A stretch of DNA of 64,000 nt, taken from an uncultured Metabacillus sp. GTDB lineage: Bacteria > Bacillota > Bacilli > Bacillales > Bacillaceae. A program made the translations under genes and the position numbers. The DNA lies in the NCBI RefSeq assembly GCF_947503125.1, contig NZ_CANNCR010000016.1:17486-81485 (forward strand), given 5' to 3'. The notes beneath the pieces are model-generated. The model was given only the letters and a program-made list of their open reading frames with translations, did no database searches and was not told the DNA's origin. Each line of letters starts with the position of its first letter. The first letter of the stretch is position 1. This document shows positions 33,529-42,256 of this stretch, in pieces.

Positions 33529-33822
33529 ATGAGTTTGATTCCATGTTGCAAGTGTGGCAAAGGTATAAAGAAACAAGGGTATCGAACAGATGGAGTGGTT
33601 TGTAACGAATGCGCAAGCAAACCTAAACTTATAACAATTGAACTAGATTCATTCAAGGATGAACCTGTTGTTCATTTCAGAGGAAAAAGAATAAAAAACA
33701 TTCAAGATATTAATTTCCAATGGTTCACAGACACTGACGAACCAGGAGATAAAAAGATAGGAATAACTTATTTTGATTTAGAAGAACACGTTGTTAAAGG
33801 AATAAAGGAAATAAAAATGTAA
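33529..33822 (+). CDS. Zinc-binding phage protein, 97 residues
   Basis: GAGGTGG precedes the ATG at 33529. The N-terminus has CCKCGKG and CNEC, a zinc ribbon, and the rest is beta-rich with an FRGKRIKNIQDINFQWFTDTD segment. It is the last gene before the cos-like region. Function not recognised. Confidence 0.6.
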   Translation: MSLIPCCKCGKGIKKQGYRTDGVVCNECASKPKLITIELDSFKDEPVVHFRGKRIKNIQDINFQWFTDTDEPGDKKIGITYFDLEEHVVKGIKEIKM

Positions 33823-33825
33823 CAT

Positions 33826-33884
33826 ACCCCCCGGTCAAAAGTTTTGGCCTTTTTTTCGTTTCGGGGCACCGGGGAGGGGGCTCG
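33826..33884. other. Candidate cos region
   Basis: Between the HNH cluster and terS lies the only strongly GC-rich patch of the area: CCCCCCGG at about 33826-33833 and, inverted to it, CCGGGGAGGGGG at 33869-33880. A GGTCAAAA/TTTTGGCC hairpin with a T run lies between them. In phages with HNH plus P27-type terminases, cos sits exactly here and is G/C-rich. Cut positions cannot be read by eye. Confidence 0.6.
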
Positions 33885-33928
33885 ATTTTCCAGATTTTTT
33901 GCTTTTTTCTATGTAGGGAGGTGAAAAA

Positions 33929-34207
33929 GTGGCGAGAAGTGTAAGTATTACGCAACTTAAAAACCAGTTATTGGAAAAAGTTGATACAAATGATTTGGTT
34001 CAGTTAGAAAAGGTAGAACGGTATATCGAATTAGTCAAAACCTTCAGGGTGATGAGTAAGGCTATCAAGAAAGATGGAGAAGCTGCTGCAACAAAAATTA
34101 TTGGTGAACGAAATAAAATTAATGCTTCCCTGTTGAGTATTGAGAAGTCATTTGGTTTTGATGGAAATGGAGACAAAAATAAATCTAGAATTAGTGATCT
34201 TATATGA
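33929..34207 (+). CDS. terS: Terminase small subunit, P27-type
   Basis: GTG-initiated, 92 residues, behind GGGAGGTG. A helical protein (QLKNQLLEKVDTNDLVQLEKVERYIELVKTF, GERNKINASLLSIEKSFGF) that fits the short P27-type small terminases which recognise cos DNA. It overlaps terL by 4 bases. The assignment rests mostly on position and length. Confidence 0.8.
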   Translation: MARSVSITQLKNQLLEKVDTNDLVQLEKVERYIELVKTFRVMSKAIKKDGEAAATKIIGERNKINASLLSIEKSFGFDGNGDKNKSRISDLI

Positions 34208-35838
34208 TCTCGAATAAATACGTTGATGAATATATTCGCCTATATAGAACAGGTGAAATCAAGCTTAATAAAGAACGGATCATGCTCATTGATTACTTGG
34301 AGAAATATGTTCTAATTAGAGATGATATATACTTCGACGATAATATGATTGAAAACTATATTAAGTTTACAGAAAAATGGTATTTCCCTTTACAACCATT
34401 TCAAAAATTCTTAGCAGCGTTTGTCTTTCTTTTTTATAAAGAGGATAACGCTGTTTTTTATGAACAGTTTTTCTGGACAATGGCAAGGGGTGCTGGTAAG
34501 AACGGTCTTATATCTTCATTGGCTCACTTTTTTATAAGCCCCTTGCATGGGATACCTAAATATAATATTTCTATTGTGGCTAACAATGAAAAACAAGCGA
34601 AGGTTTCTTTCAGGGAAGTCTATGATTGCATTGAAGACAATAAAGTTCTCGAAGATTTGTTTTATTGTACGAAGGTCGAGATCCTAGGCAAAGATACTAA
34701 AAGTATACTTCAATATCATACATCTAATGCAGGTTCCAAAGACGGTCTTCGTGATGGATGTGTTATTTATGATGAGATTCATCGATATGAAAATTTTGAT
34801 GTAGTAAATGTATTTTCTAGTGGTCTTGGAAAAGTTCCAAATGCTAGAGAATTTTTTATTGGTACAGATGGATATGTACGTGAAGGATTCTTAGACAAGA
34901 TGAAAGAACGTGCTTTGAATATTCTAAAAGGGAAAGATCAAGACGACCCATTATTCCCTTTCATTTGTAAGATTGATGATCCAAAAGAAGTTGATAACCC
35001 TGATATGTGGGAAAAGGCAAATCCAATGTTTTCAAAACCTATGGGAGCTTATGCAAAACAACTTTTCAAAAAGGTACTTACTCAATTTAAACAATTGGTA
35101 AACAATCCCTCGAATCGTGAAGAGTTCATGACAAAACGTATGAATCTCCCGGAAACGGACTTATCAAAAAGTGTTGCCAGTTGGGACGACATCATGGCGA
35201 CTAATAGACCATTCCCAGAGTTGCAACATAGAACTTGTGTTGGTGGTCTTGATTTCGCGAGTATCAAGGACTTCGCTGCAGTTGGACTACTTTTTAAAGT
35301 AGGAGAAGATTACGTTTGGAAAACTCATTCATTTGTGAGAAAAGGCTTCTTGGATACAGTTGCATTAAAAGTACCTATTTATGAATGGGAAAAAAATGGG
35401 CATCTAACAATTGTGGACGAACCTGTTATTAATATAAAACATATTGTTGATTGGTTTGTAACGATGAGAGAGCAATATGGAGTAAATACAATTGTTGCAG
35501 ATACTTTCCGATTAGACCTAGTTAAAACTGCCCTTGAAGAAGAAGGTTTTGAGTTGCTATATATTCGGAATCCGAAGGCTATTCATTCTTTATTGGCTCC
35601 ACGAGTTGAAACAATGTTTGCTAATCATCATGTTATATTCGGTGATAATCCATTGATGAGATGGTACACGAATAACGTCTATGTCCATATCAAAAAGGAT
35701 GGAAATAAAGAGTACTTAAAGAAAGATGAATTCAGACGAAAAACAGACGGATTCCAAGCATTCATTCATGCCCTTTGGCAAGCCGATAACATCTTAGTTG
35801 ATGATGTTGATTTCTTAATCGGAGATATAAATTTTTAG
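34204..35838 (+). CDS. terL: Terminase large subunit
   Basis: The DNA packaging motor and nuclease, 544 residues. The Walker A variant TMARGAGKNG lies at about residues 93-102 and the Walker B VIYDEIHR at about 187-194. The C-terminal RNase H-like nuclease shows acidic residues in GGLDFAS and VADTFR, plus a late Asp cluster. The length and motifs match the HK97/P27-associated TerL group of cos phages. Confidence 0.95.
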   Translation: MISNKYVDEYIRLYRTGEIKLNKERIMLIDYLEKYVLIRDDIYFDDNMIENYIKFTEKWYFPLQPFQKFLAAFVFLFYKEDNAVFYEQFFWTMARGAGKNGLISSLAHFFISPLHGIPKYNISIVANNEKQAKVSFREVYDCIEDNKVLEDLFYCTKVEILGKDTKSILQYHTSNAGSKDGLRDGCVIYDEIHRYENFDVVNVFSSGLGKVPNAREFFIGTDGYVREGFLDKMKERALNILKGKDQDDPLFPFICKIDDPKEVDNPDMWEKANPMFSKPMGAYAKQLFKKVLTQFKQLVNNPSNREEFMTKRMNLPETDLSKSVASWDDIMATNRPFPELQHRTCVGGLDFASIKDFAAVGLLFKVGEDYVWKTHSFVRKGFLDTVALKVPIYEWEKNGHLTIVDEPVINIKHIVDWFVTMREQYGVNTIVADTFRLDLVKTALEEEGFELLYIRNPKAIHSLLAPRVETMFANHHVIFGDNPLMRWYTNNVYVHIKKDGNKEYLKKDEFRRKTDGFQAFIHALWQADNILVDDVDFLIGDINF

Positions 35839-35852
35839 GAAGGGGGTGAATA

Positions 35853-37013
35853 ATGTTGGGTTTCTTAGATGTAATTTTCAAAAGGAATAGTGAATTAGGC
35901 TTTATGTTCGATGTGGAAATGTTTGTTGATACAGTGAATCGAGTTCACATGAAGAAACTTGCTATTGATACATGTATTTCTTTTCTCGGCAGGACTATAA
36001 GCCAATCCGAATTTAGGATTAAAAACGGTAAAACTTTTGAAAAAGATGAATTGTACTATCGTTTAAATGTACGACCGAACAAAAACATGACAGCTACTAC
36101 ATTTTGGGAAACATTTATCTACAAATTGGTCTATGACAATGAATGCTTAGTTATCCAAGCTGATGATGATGATCTACTTATAGCTGACGATTTTCAGCAT
36201 AATGAATACGCCGTGATGGAGGATACGTTTACAAAAGTAATCGTCAAAGATTATGAGTTTAAGAGAAGTTTTAGGCAGAATGAAGTTATCCATTTGAGAT
36301 ATAAAAATGAAAGTCTTTCTCCTCTTATTGATGGGTTATTTAAAGACTATGGTGATTTATTTGGAAAAGTATTAAACTCTCAAAAACGTAAAAATCAAGT
36401 GCGCGGTACTGTTGATATGGATATGATTGGCGCAAAAACACCAGAGCAAATGACTAAGTTGCAAGAGTTTATTGACAACATGTATAAGGCTGTTGGTGAT
36501 AAGGATATAGCCATTGTTCCACAACAAAAAGGGATTAAATATCAAGAGCATTATAATGGATCGGCTAATGGCCCAAGTGTAGAAGAAATCAACAAGGTTA
36601 CTAACGGTTTTCTTGACCAAGTAGCGCTGGCGATAGGTATTCCTTTGGGACTTCTGCATGGTGAAATGGCAGATGTTGAAAAACAAACTAAAAATTACAT
36701 GATGTTTACTGTCAGTCCTTTACTTAAAAAGATAAAGGACGAATCAGACGTTAAGTTTTTTACAAAGGAAGAATATCTAGCCGGCAAATGCATTGATGTA
36801 AGAAAAGTTGCACACCAAAACATATTCGACTTAGCTAATTCAATTGATAAATTAAGATCATCCGGTTTATTTAACGGTAACGAACTGAGAAGTGAATTAG
36901 GTTATGAAAGGGTGGATGACCCTATGATGGACAAGTACTTCATAACAAAAAACTATCAAGAAGGTTCAGAGGCGATACAAGGAGGTGAGAACGTAAATGA
37001 CAGTAAAAATTGA
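35853..37013 (+). CDS. Portal protein, HK97 family
   Basis: A 386-residue portal that forms the dodecameric DNA gate at the capsid vertex. Family features include TCISFLGRTISQSEF near the start, the YYRLNVRPNKNMTATTFWETF segment and GIPLGLLHGEMADVEKQ towards the end. GAAGGGGGTG precedes the ATG. It overlaps the protease gene by 17 bases. Confidence 0.92.
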   Translation: MLGFLDVIFKRNSELGFMFDVEMFVDTVNRVHMKKLAIDTCISFLGRTISQSEFRIKNGKTFEKDELYYRLNVRPNKNMTATTFWETFIYKLVYDNECLVIQADDDDLLIADDFQHNEYAVMEDTFTKVIVKDYEFKRSFRQNEVIHLRYKNESLSPLIDGLFKDYGDLFGKVLNSQKRKNQVRGTVDMDMIGAKTPEQMTKLQEFIDNMYKAVGDKDIAIVPQQKGIKYQEHYNGSANGPSVEEINKVTNGFLDQVALAIGIPLGLLHGEMADVEKQTKNYMMFTVSPLLKKIKDESDVKFFTKEEYLAGKCIDVRKVAHQNIFDLANSIDKLRSSGLFNGNELRSELGYERVDDPMMDKYFITKNYQEGSEAIQGGENVNDSKN

Positions 37014-37782
37014 AATTAAAGGACCAATTATTTCAAATGATGATGCTTGGATTTATGAATGGTTTGAAATGGACGCAACAAGCCCACGTAAGGTAACACA
37101 AGAATTAGATAAAGCAAATGGTGAAGATGTTGTTGTTATTATAAATAGTCCCGGAGGATATGTTGACGATGGATCTGAGATCTATACAGCATTAAAGAAT
37201 TATCCAGGGCATGTAGAAACGCAAATTGTGGGACTAGCTGCAAGTGCTGCATCGGTAATTGCAATGGCTGGCGATAAAGTTAGGATTGCCCCAACAGCAC
37301 AAATAATGATCCATAACGCATCGATGTGGAATAATGGAGATCATAGAGCAATGGAAAAAGCTTCTGAAATGTTAAAAGTTACAGATAGAGCAATTGTGAA
37401 TGCATATGTCATTAAAAGTGGTAAGTCTGAAGAAGAGTTATTGCAAATGATGGCAGAAGAAACTTGGATGGGACCACAACAAGCATTAGAACATAAGCTT
37501 GTTGATGAAATTATGTTTATGGACAATACAATTAAGCTTACAGCATCAAGTTCAGCTGCAGGTATGATTCCACAAAATGTAATTGATAAGTTAAGAAATG
37601 GTATTGGAAATAAAGGGAATACAGAAGTCATTTCCAAAGAAGATTTTAAAACCGCGCTTGCTGAAATGAAAAATGAAATACTTAATGAATTACAACAAAA
37701 TTTAAAAACAAATGAAAAAGAGCCTACTCCTAAAACTGCTAAGCCAAAGCAGAAATTGAGTAAGCTCTTTTTAAGTTTATAA
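36997..37782 (+). CDS. Prohead protease, ClpP-like (S14)
   Basis: A serine protease that matures the capsid. NSPGGYVDDG forms the oxyanion region, GLAASAASVIAMAG contains the catalytic Ser, and IMIHNASMW contains the catalytic His. The C-terminus from about residue 205 is a charged coiled coil that may act as a scaffold. 261 residues. GGAGGTG at 36980-36986 lies inside the portal gene. Confidence 0.93.
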   Translation: MTVKIEIKGPIISNDDAWIYEWFEMDATSPRKVTQELDKANGEDVVVIINSPGGYVDDGSEIYTALKNYPGHVETQIVGLAASAASVIAMAGDKVRIAPTAQIMIHNASMWNNGDHRAMEKASEMLKVTDRAIVNAYVIKSGKSEEELLQMMAEETWMGPQQALEHKLVDEIMFMDNTIKLTASSSAAGMIPQNVIDKLRNGIGNKGNTEVISKEDFKTALAEMKNEILNELQQNLKTNEKEPTPKTAKPKQKLSKLFLSL

Positions 37783-37799
37783 AAAGCGGAGGGAAACCC

Positions 37800-38969
37800 A
37801 TGACAATCAAATTTGATAAATCAAAAGCTTTTAATGAAGCAAAAACAAAATTAACAGCGGTTCTTGCAAGTGAGAACAGCACAGAAAAGGAACAAACAGA
37901 CGCCTTTCAAAATTTCTTTGATGCTTTACAATCTGAAGTAGTTAATACTGTTCGTTCCCAGGTAAACGATGAAATGCTAGACCGTTCAATTCTTCAGCAA
38001 CGCGGCCAAAATGTATTAACTTCTGAAGAAATGAAATTCTTTAATGCTGCTGTATTAGATGGTGGATTTAAAGATGATTCAATCCTTCCTGTTACTACTC
38101 AAGAGCGTGTGTTTGAAGATTTAACTACAGAGCATCCGTTACTTGAAGCATTAGGATTGCAAGATCTAGGTGCAGTAACTCGTTTCATTTATTCCGACCC
38201 TACAAAAGCTTATGCATGGGGACAATTATTCGGCGGTATTGCTGGACAAGTAAATGCAGCATTTAGCGAAGAACAATTTGGTCAGTTAAAACTTACAGCA
38301 TTTGCAGTTATTCCAAACGATATGTTAGAACTTGGTCCAGTTTGGGTTGAGCGCTATGTACGTACACTCTTAGTAGAATCATATTCTGTTGGTTTAGAAT
38401 ACGGTTTTGTAAATGGAACTGGTAACAATCAACCAATCGGACTAATGAAAAATGTTGATCCGGATACAGGAGCGGTTACCACTAAAACTTCTTCTGGTAC
38501 ATTAACATTCGCTCCTTCTCAATACGGTGAAGTTGTTTCTGGGGAGCTTTATGAAGTTATTAAAGCTCTATCTACCGATGCAGACGGTAAATCACTTAAA
38601 GTATTAAACAAAGTTGTAATGGTAGTAAATCCTGTGGACGCAATCGGTGTCCAAGCGCGTAATACTATCCAAACTGCTAATGGTCAATGGGTAATGGCTC
38701 TTCCATACAACATTCAAGTTGTTGAATCTGAGGAAGTTCCTGTTGGAAAAGCTCTATTCTTTGTTAAAGGTCGTTATTTAGCAGCAATTGCTGGTGGGTA
38801 CAAACTTAAGAAGTTCGATCAAACATTAGCAATTGAAGATGCCACACTTTACACAATTAAGCAGTTTGCAAATGGTAAACCAAAAGATAATAAGGCTGCC
38901 TTAGTTTATGACTTAGATATCTCATTTGCACCATCTACAACCACAACAACTACTAATGGCGGGGCTTAA
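37800..38969 (+). CDS. Major capsid protein, HK97 fold, with polythreonine tail
   Basis: A 389-residue shell protein of the HK97 fold. An N-terminal helical region (about residues 1-70) may be the scaffold part removed by the protease. TTQERVFEDL, WGQLFGG and GLEYGFVNGTG are typical of the family. The last residues read PSTTTTTTNGGA, six consecutive threonines encoded by mixed ACN codons. A similar tail ends the connector and major tail proteins, which suggests a shared modification site exposed on the virion. Confidence 0.92.
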   Translation: MTIKFDKSKAFNEAKTKLTAVLASENSTEKEQTDAFQNFFDALQSEVVNTVRSQVNDEMLDRSILQQRGQNVLTSEEMKFFNAAVLDGGFKDDSILPVTTQERVFEDLTTEHPLLEALGLQDLGAVTRFIYSDPTKAYAWGQLFGGIAGQVNAAFSEEQFGQLKLTAFAVIPNDMLELGPVWVERYVRTLLVESYSVGLEYGFVNGTGNNQPIGLMKNVDPDTGAVTTKTSSGTLTFAPSQYGEVVSGELYEVIKALSTDADGKSLKVLNKVVMVVNPVDAIGVQARNTIQTANGQWVMALPYNIQVVESEEVPVGKALFFVKGRYLAAIAGGYKLKKFDQTLAIEDATLYTIKQFANGKPKDNKAALVYDLDISFAPSTTTTTTNGGA

Positions 38970-38983
38970 TAGGGGTGATGTAA

Positions 38984-39298
38984 TTGGAAATCACACCTGA
39001 ATTATTAAAATCTTTCAAAGATAGAATGCATATCACTCATAACAGTGAAGATAATTATTTGAAAGAGCTTATTGAAACATCATATGAAGATATTAAAAGC
39101 AAATGTGGCGAATTTGATATCAATACTGCTCTTAGAGGGAAAGAGCTTGTTTTCGAAAGATCACGCTATGCATATAATGATGCCCTTGAATATTTTGACG
39201 ACAACTTTTTAAGTCAAATTAATAGCTATGCTTTTGATAATCTTCCTGATACAACAACAACGACTACTACAACAACGACAACAACCATTCCAGGATAA
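38984..39298 (+). CDS. Head-tail connector (gp6/YqbG-like) with 12-Thr tail
   Basis: TTG-initiated, 104 residues, behind GGGGTGATG. A helical adaptor (LKSFKDRMHITHNSEDNYLKELIETSY) of the gp6-like family that forms the ring under the portal. It ends DT12-IPG: twelve threonines coded by ACA, ACG, ACT and ACC in mixture. Such a tail is not part of the usual family. Confidence 0.82.
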   Translation: MEITPELLKSFKDRMHITHNSEDNYLKELIETSYEDIKSKCGEFDINTALRGKELVFERSRYAYNDALEYFDDNFLSQINSYAFDNLPDTTTTTTTTTTTTIPG

Positions 39299-39310
39299 GG
39301 GGTGAAGCAG

Positions 39311-39682
39311 ATGCAGCCATTTGAATATAAACCACCTCGTGTTGGTACAGGTGATCTGCGTACACTTGTCACATTTTTTGAATATGCTCCAAATGAAGGT
39401 CCGTTACCAGGTGAATCTGAGAAACGGACCCTTTTTGTTGCCTGGGCAAAAATAGATCGTGTGTGGCTGAAGGATTTGGAATTAGCAAAGGCAAATGGTA
39501 CCTTATCTGATGTAACCATTACTATTAGAGATCCTCAATCTGATTACAGACCAACGAATTTACATTATTTAGAGATTGATGATCCTGATTATAAAGATAG
39601 GGTCTATAACATCAAAACAGCTCAGCCTAATTTGCAAAACAGACAATTTATAGATATTGTGGCCGGAGACCAGGAACAATGA
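39311..39682 (+). CDS. Head closure protein (SPP1 gp16-like)
   Basis: A 123-residue beta-barrel adaptor that seals the head after packaging (RTLVTFFEYAPNEGP, VAWAKIDRVWLKD, DRVYNIKTAQPNLQNRQF). GGGGTG lies before the ATG at 39311. Order connector, closure, gp10-like, tail terminator is standard. Confidence 0.82.
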   Translation: MQPFEYKPPRVGTGDLRTLVTFFEYAPNEGPLPGESEKRTLFVAWAKIDRVWLKDLELAKANGTLSDVTITIRDPQSDYRPTNLHYLEIDDPDYKDRVYNIKTAQPNLQNRQFIDIVAGDQEQ

Positions 39683-40071
39683 GTGTAAATGTTACTGGTT
39701 TAAATAAGTTGATGGCAGATTTAGAAAAACGCTTTGGTAAAACTAAAATGCAAACGATTAGTGATAATGCTCTAAAACAAGGGGCAGAGGTTTTTGTCAG
39801 AGAACTAAAAAGTCAATTTGAAACTTTCAAAGATACTGGGGCATCTATAGATGAAATAACCATTTCTGAGCCATTTTGGGTGGGGGATGTCCGAACAATA
39901 AAGATTCATTGGCGAGGACCTAAAGAGCGTTACCGCATTATTCATTTAAATGAATGGGGAACTGTTAAGAACCCTAACCAAAAAGGGAAAGGTGCTATTG
40001 CTAGAGCTTTGCGTAATGCAGAAAATGCATATAGGAAAGCTGTTAGTGATGCAATTAGGAGAGGGATTTAG
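39679..40071 (+). CDS. HK97 gp10-like tail completion protein
   Basis: 130 residues, overlapping the previous gene by 4 bases. Segments NALKQGAEVFVRELKSQF, HLNEWGT and KGKGAIARALRNAENAY match the HK97-gp10 group, which helps join the tail to the head. Confidence 0.85.
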   Translation: MSVNVTGLNKLMADLEKRFGKTKMQTISDNALKQGAEVFVRELKSQFETFKDTGASIDEITISEPFWVGDVRTIKIHWRGPKERYRIIHLNEWGTVKNPNQKGKGAIARALRNAENAYRKAVSDAIRRGI

Positions 40072-40448
40072 TGATTTATAAAATCTATGAAGCTTTAATT
40101 GCTGATACTCTCATACAAGAAAAAGTAGGAAGTAGGATCAAATTCTATGAATATCCTGCCACTGGTGATGTAACAGGGCCGTATATCATTATAGATCCGT
40201 TAGGTCCACCGATACCTGGAGATTATGCAGATAATGAGCCCTTGACAGATGAATATTTGTATCAAGTTGAAGTTTGGTCTAAAAGCTTATCTGATACCGG
40301 TATCATTGCAAAACAAATCCGAAAAGTTTTGAGAAAAAATCTTGGTATTCCTCAATATGGAACAGGCGTTGATGAATGGGATCAAGAAACGGCCATTTAT
40401 CGTGATGCCAGGAGATACCGGGGAAAAGAGTACGTGGAGGACGCCTAA
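40071..40448 (+). CDS. Tail terminator/DUF806-like protein
   Basis: GTG-initiated, 125 residues, overlapping the previous stop by one base. LYQVEVWSKSLSDTGIIAKQIRKVL is the core of the tail-terminator family that caps the tail tube. GAGAGGGAT inside the upstream gene serves as ribosome binding site. A terminator hairpin overlaps its last codons. Confidence 0.8.
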   Translation: MIYKIYEALIADTLIQEKVGSRIKFYEYPATGDVTGPYIIIDPLGPPIPGDYADNEPLTDEYLYQVEVWSKSLSDTGIIAKQIRKVLRKNLGIPQYGTGVDEWDQETAIYRDARRYRGKEYVEDA

Positions 40449-40463
40449 AAGGTGTCCTTTTTA
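40438..40463 (+). terminator. Terminator hairpin between tail terminator and major tail protein genes
   Basis: AGGACGCC-TAAAA-GGTGTCCT followed by TTTT has the form of a Rho-independent terminator. It stands in the middle of the late operon, so late transcription must read through it or a promoter must lie after it. Confidence 0.75.
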
Positions 40464-40492
40464 GTTTCAATTACAAGGAGGAAAAATGACTT

Positions 40493-41119
40493 ATGCCAAA
40501 AAAATATAAAGCTTCAACAGGTATAGATGAGTTTTATTATGCAAAGCTCGATGAAACTGGTACTGCAGTAATTGTTGGAGTTCCAGAACGTATTAAATTT
40601 TTACAAAATATTAATATTGAAATGCCTCAAGAAGCAGTTCGTGCTTATGGTGATAACCAAACGGCTGAAATTGCAGTATCATCAGGAAATATTACAGTAA
40701 CGTCTGCATTTCATAAATTGCCTGATGAAGATAAAGCTGTATTATTCGGGCTAGAAAAAACAGCTGGCGGTCTTTATGCTTACGGATCAAGCGATACTCC
40801 TCCATATGTAGCTTGTGTATTTGCAAAAACATATGAAGATGGAAGTAAGGAATGGGTTGGTTTAACAAAAGGTATTTTCATGCGTCCTAATACTGAAAGC
40901 CAAACAAAACAAGACGGTGTAGAATTTTCCACAGAAGAAGTTTCTGCTGAGTTTATGGATCGAGAAGTTGATGGATTTGTAGAAGAAAAATCCGTTGTGT
41001 TTGGCCGTGATGAAAAAGGCGAAACTGTTCAGCGTGATGCTCTCTTCCAAGCTATTTTTGGTCAGCCATATCCAAGCACTTCTACAACCACCACTACCAC
41101 TACAACTGGCGGGGCTTAA
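40493..41119 (+). CDS. Major tail protein (phi13 type) with polythreonine tail
   Basis: The tail-tube subunit, 208 residues. PEAVRAYGDN-like PQEAVRAYGDNQTAEIAV and FMRPNTESQTKQDGVEFSTEEVSAEF are typical of phi13-type tail proteins. It ends PSTSTTTTTTTTGGA. The final 14 bases, GGCGGGGCTTAATA, are identical to those at the capsid gene end, pointing to a shared cassette. GGAGG lies before the ATG. Confidence 0.9.
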   Translation: MPKKYKASTGIDEFYYAKLDETGTAVIVGVPERIKFLQNINIEMPQEAVRAYGDNQTAEIAVSSGNITVTSAFHKLPDEDKAVLFGLEKTAGGLYAYGSSDTPPYVACVFAKTYEDGSKEWVGLTKGIFMRPNTESQTKQDGVEFSTEEVSAEFMDREVDGFVEEKSVVFGRDEKGETVQRDALFQAIFGQPYPSTSTTTTTTTTGGA

Positions 41120-41130
41120 TATAATAGCTT

Positions 41131-42201
41131 ATGAAGTTTATACTTTGTCAGCCAGCAATCAAGCGTTTTGAATGGGAATTAGAAGTTTGTTTAACTAGGT
41201 TAAACAAACTCGGCATACAAGATATTGTCCTGCTGTTCGCGCAGTGGGACAATTCAATTCCCGAGTATTTGCAAGAAAAATACAGTGTTGAAGTGCATGT
41301 GTATGATGATACTCACAGAAATAAAAGCTATATCCCTTCTGTAAAACCTTATTTATGGATGAAGTATTTAGCGGAGGATCCGACAAGGGAAAAGGATACC
41401 TATTTCTATTTAGATAGTGATGTGCTGATAATGGAAATACCAAATGTAATTCCTTCTGAAAGTGTTTGGTATGCATCTAATTGTCAAAGTTACATTGGTA
41501 TTGATTATATCGATAGTAAAGGCCCTGATTTATTAGATCGCATGTGTAAAGTTATGGACATCGATCCTTTGATAATAAGGAAAAATAAGCCAATAGGTGG
41601 CGCTCAATGGGTGATAAAAAACCCTACTTTTGAGTATTGGAAAAAGGTTTATGAAGATTCATTGAAATTATTCAAGTTTCTTTCTTCAGTTGAAAATGAT
41701 TATATTCGTAAGAATGGTTCAGATTATACACCCATACAAAAGTGGACAGCGGAAATGTGGGCACAATTATGGAATGTTTATCATTTTGGAAAGACAGTTC
41801 AAGTTGATCAAGAACTTAATTTTTGTTGGCCTACTGATCCAGTAGAGAAATATTATTTAACAAAGATTTATCATAATGCCGGAGTCCTAGACGATAATCA
41901 AAATTTATTTTTTAAAGGTAAGTATACAAATAGAGCACCCTTCCATGATGATTTTAGCCGGATAGATCAAAGTAAAGCATCAATTGAGTATGTTAAAGCA
42001 ATTTCCGATGTAAAAGAGGTGAAAACATTGAAATATGAGGTTATTCATCCTTTCCACGATTTACAGGACAAAAACAAAATCTATAGCATAGGTGACACTT
42101 TCCCCAAGCCAGCCAGTAAAAGAGTTGCTAAAAAGCGTATAGAAGAATTGCTTTCAAGCGAAAACAAGCTTGGGCGGCCCTTGATCAAGCTAGTTGAGTA
42201 G
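41131..42201 (+). CDS. Glycosyltransferase-like protein fused to a small phage domain
   Basis: A 356-residue cytoplasmic protein, rare in a tail operon. Residues 1-290 look like a GT-A-type glycosyltransferase: alternating beta-alpha N-terminus (MKFILCQPAIKRFEWELEVC), metal-binding DxD at Asp95-Ser-Asp97 (YFYLDSDVLIM), and GGAQWVIKNP and WTAEMWAQLW later. Residues about 300-356 (YEVIHPFHDLQDKNKIYSIGD, then RIEELLSSENKLGRPLIK) match a short protein usually free-standing in phage head/tail operons. No clear ribosome site exists; it starts 11 bases after the tail-protein stop, so it may depend on coupling. Probable target: the polythreonine tails. Confidence 0.75.
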   Translation: MKFILCQPAIKRFEWELEVCLTRLNKLGIQDIVLLFAQWDNSIPEYLQEKYSVEVHVYDDTHRNKSYIPSVKPYLWMKYLAEDPTREKDTYFYLDSDVLIMEIPNVIPSESVWYASNCQSYIGIDYIDSKGPDLLDRMCKVMDIDPLIIRKNKPIGGAQWVIKNPTFEYWKKVYEDSLKLFKFLSSVENDYIRKNGSDYTPIQKWTAEMWAQLWNVYHFGKTVQVDQELNFCWPTDPVEKYYLTKIYHNAGVLDDNQNLFFKGKYTNRAPFHDDFSRIDQSKASIEYVKAISDVKEVKTLKYEVIHPFHDLQDKNKIYSIGDTFPKPASKRVAKKRIEELLSSENKLGRPLIKLVE

Positions 42202-42256
42202 GAGGTTACCTGCTCTTTTTTTTGTTGTAAAAAATCAATAAAGTGAGGTATATGAG

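Noticed and set aside
38930..39295. Poly-Thr tracts as simple trinucleotide slippage
   Set aside because: Codons vary in the third base in all three genes and similar tails occur on unrelated proteins, so slippage alone does not explain them.
39226..39519. Minus-strand ORF with polyvaline over the Thr tract
   Set aside because: It is the complement of the ACN repeats, overlaps two well-supported genes and has no ribosome binding site.
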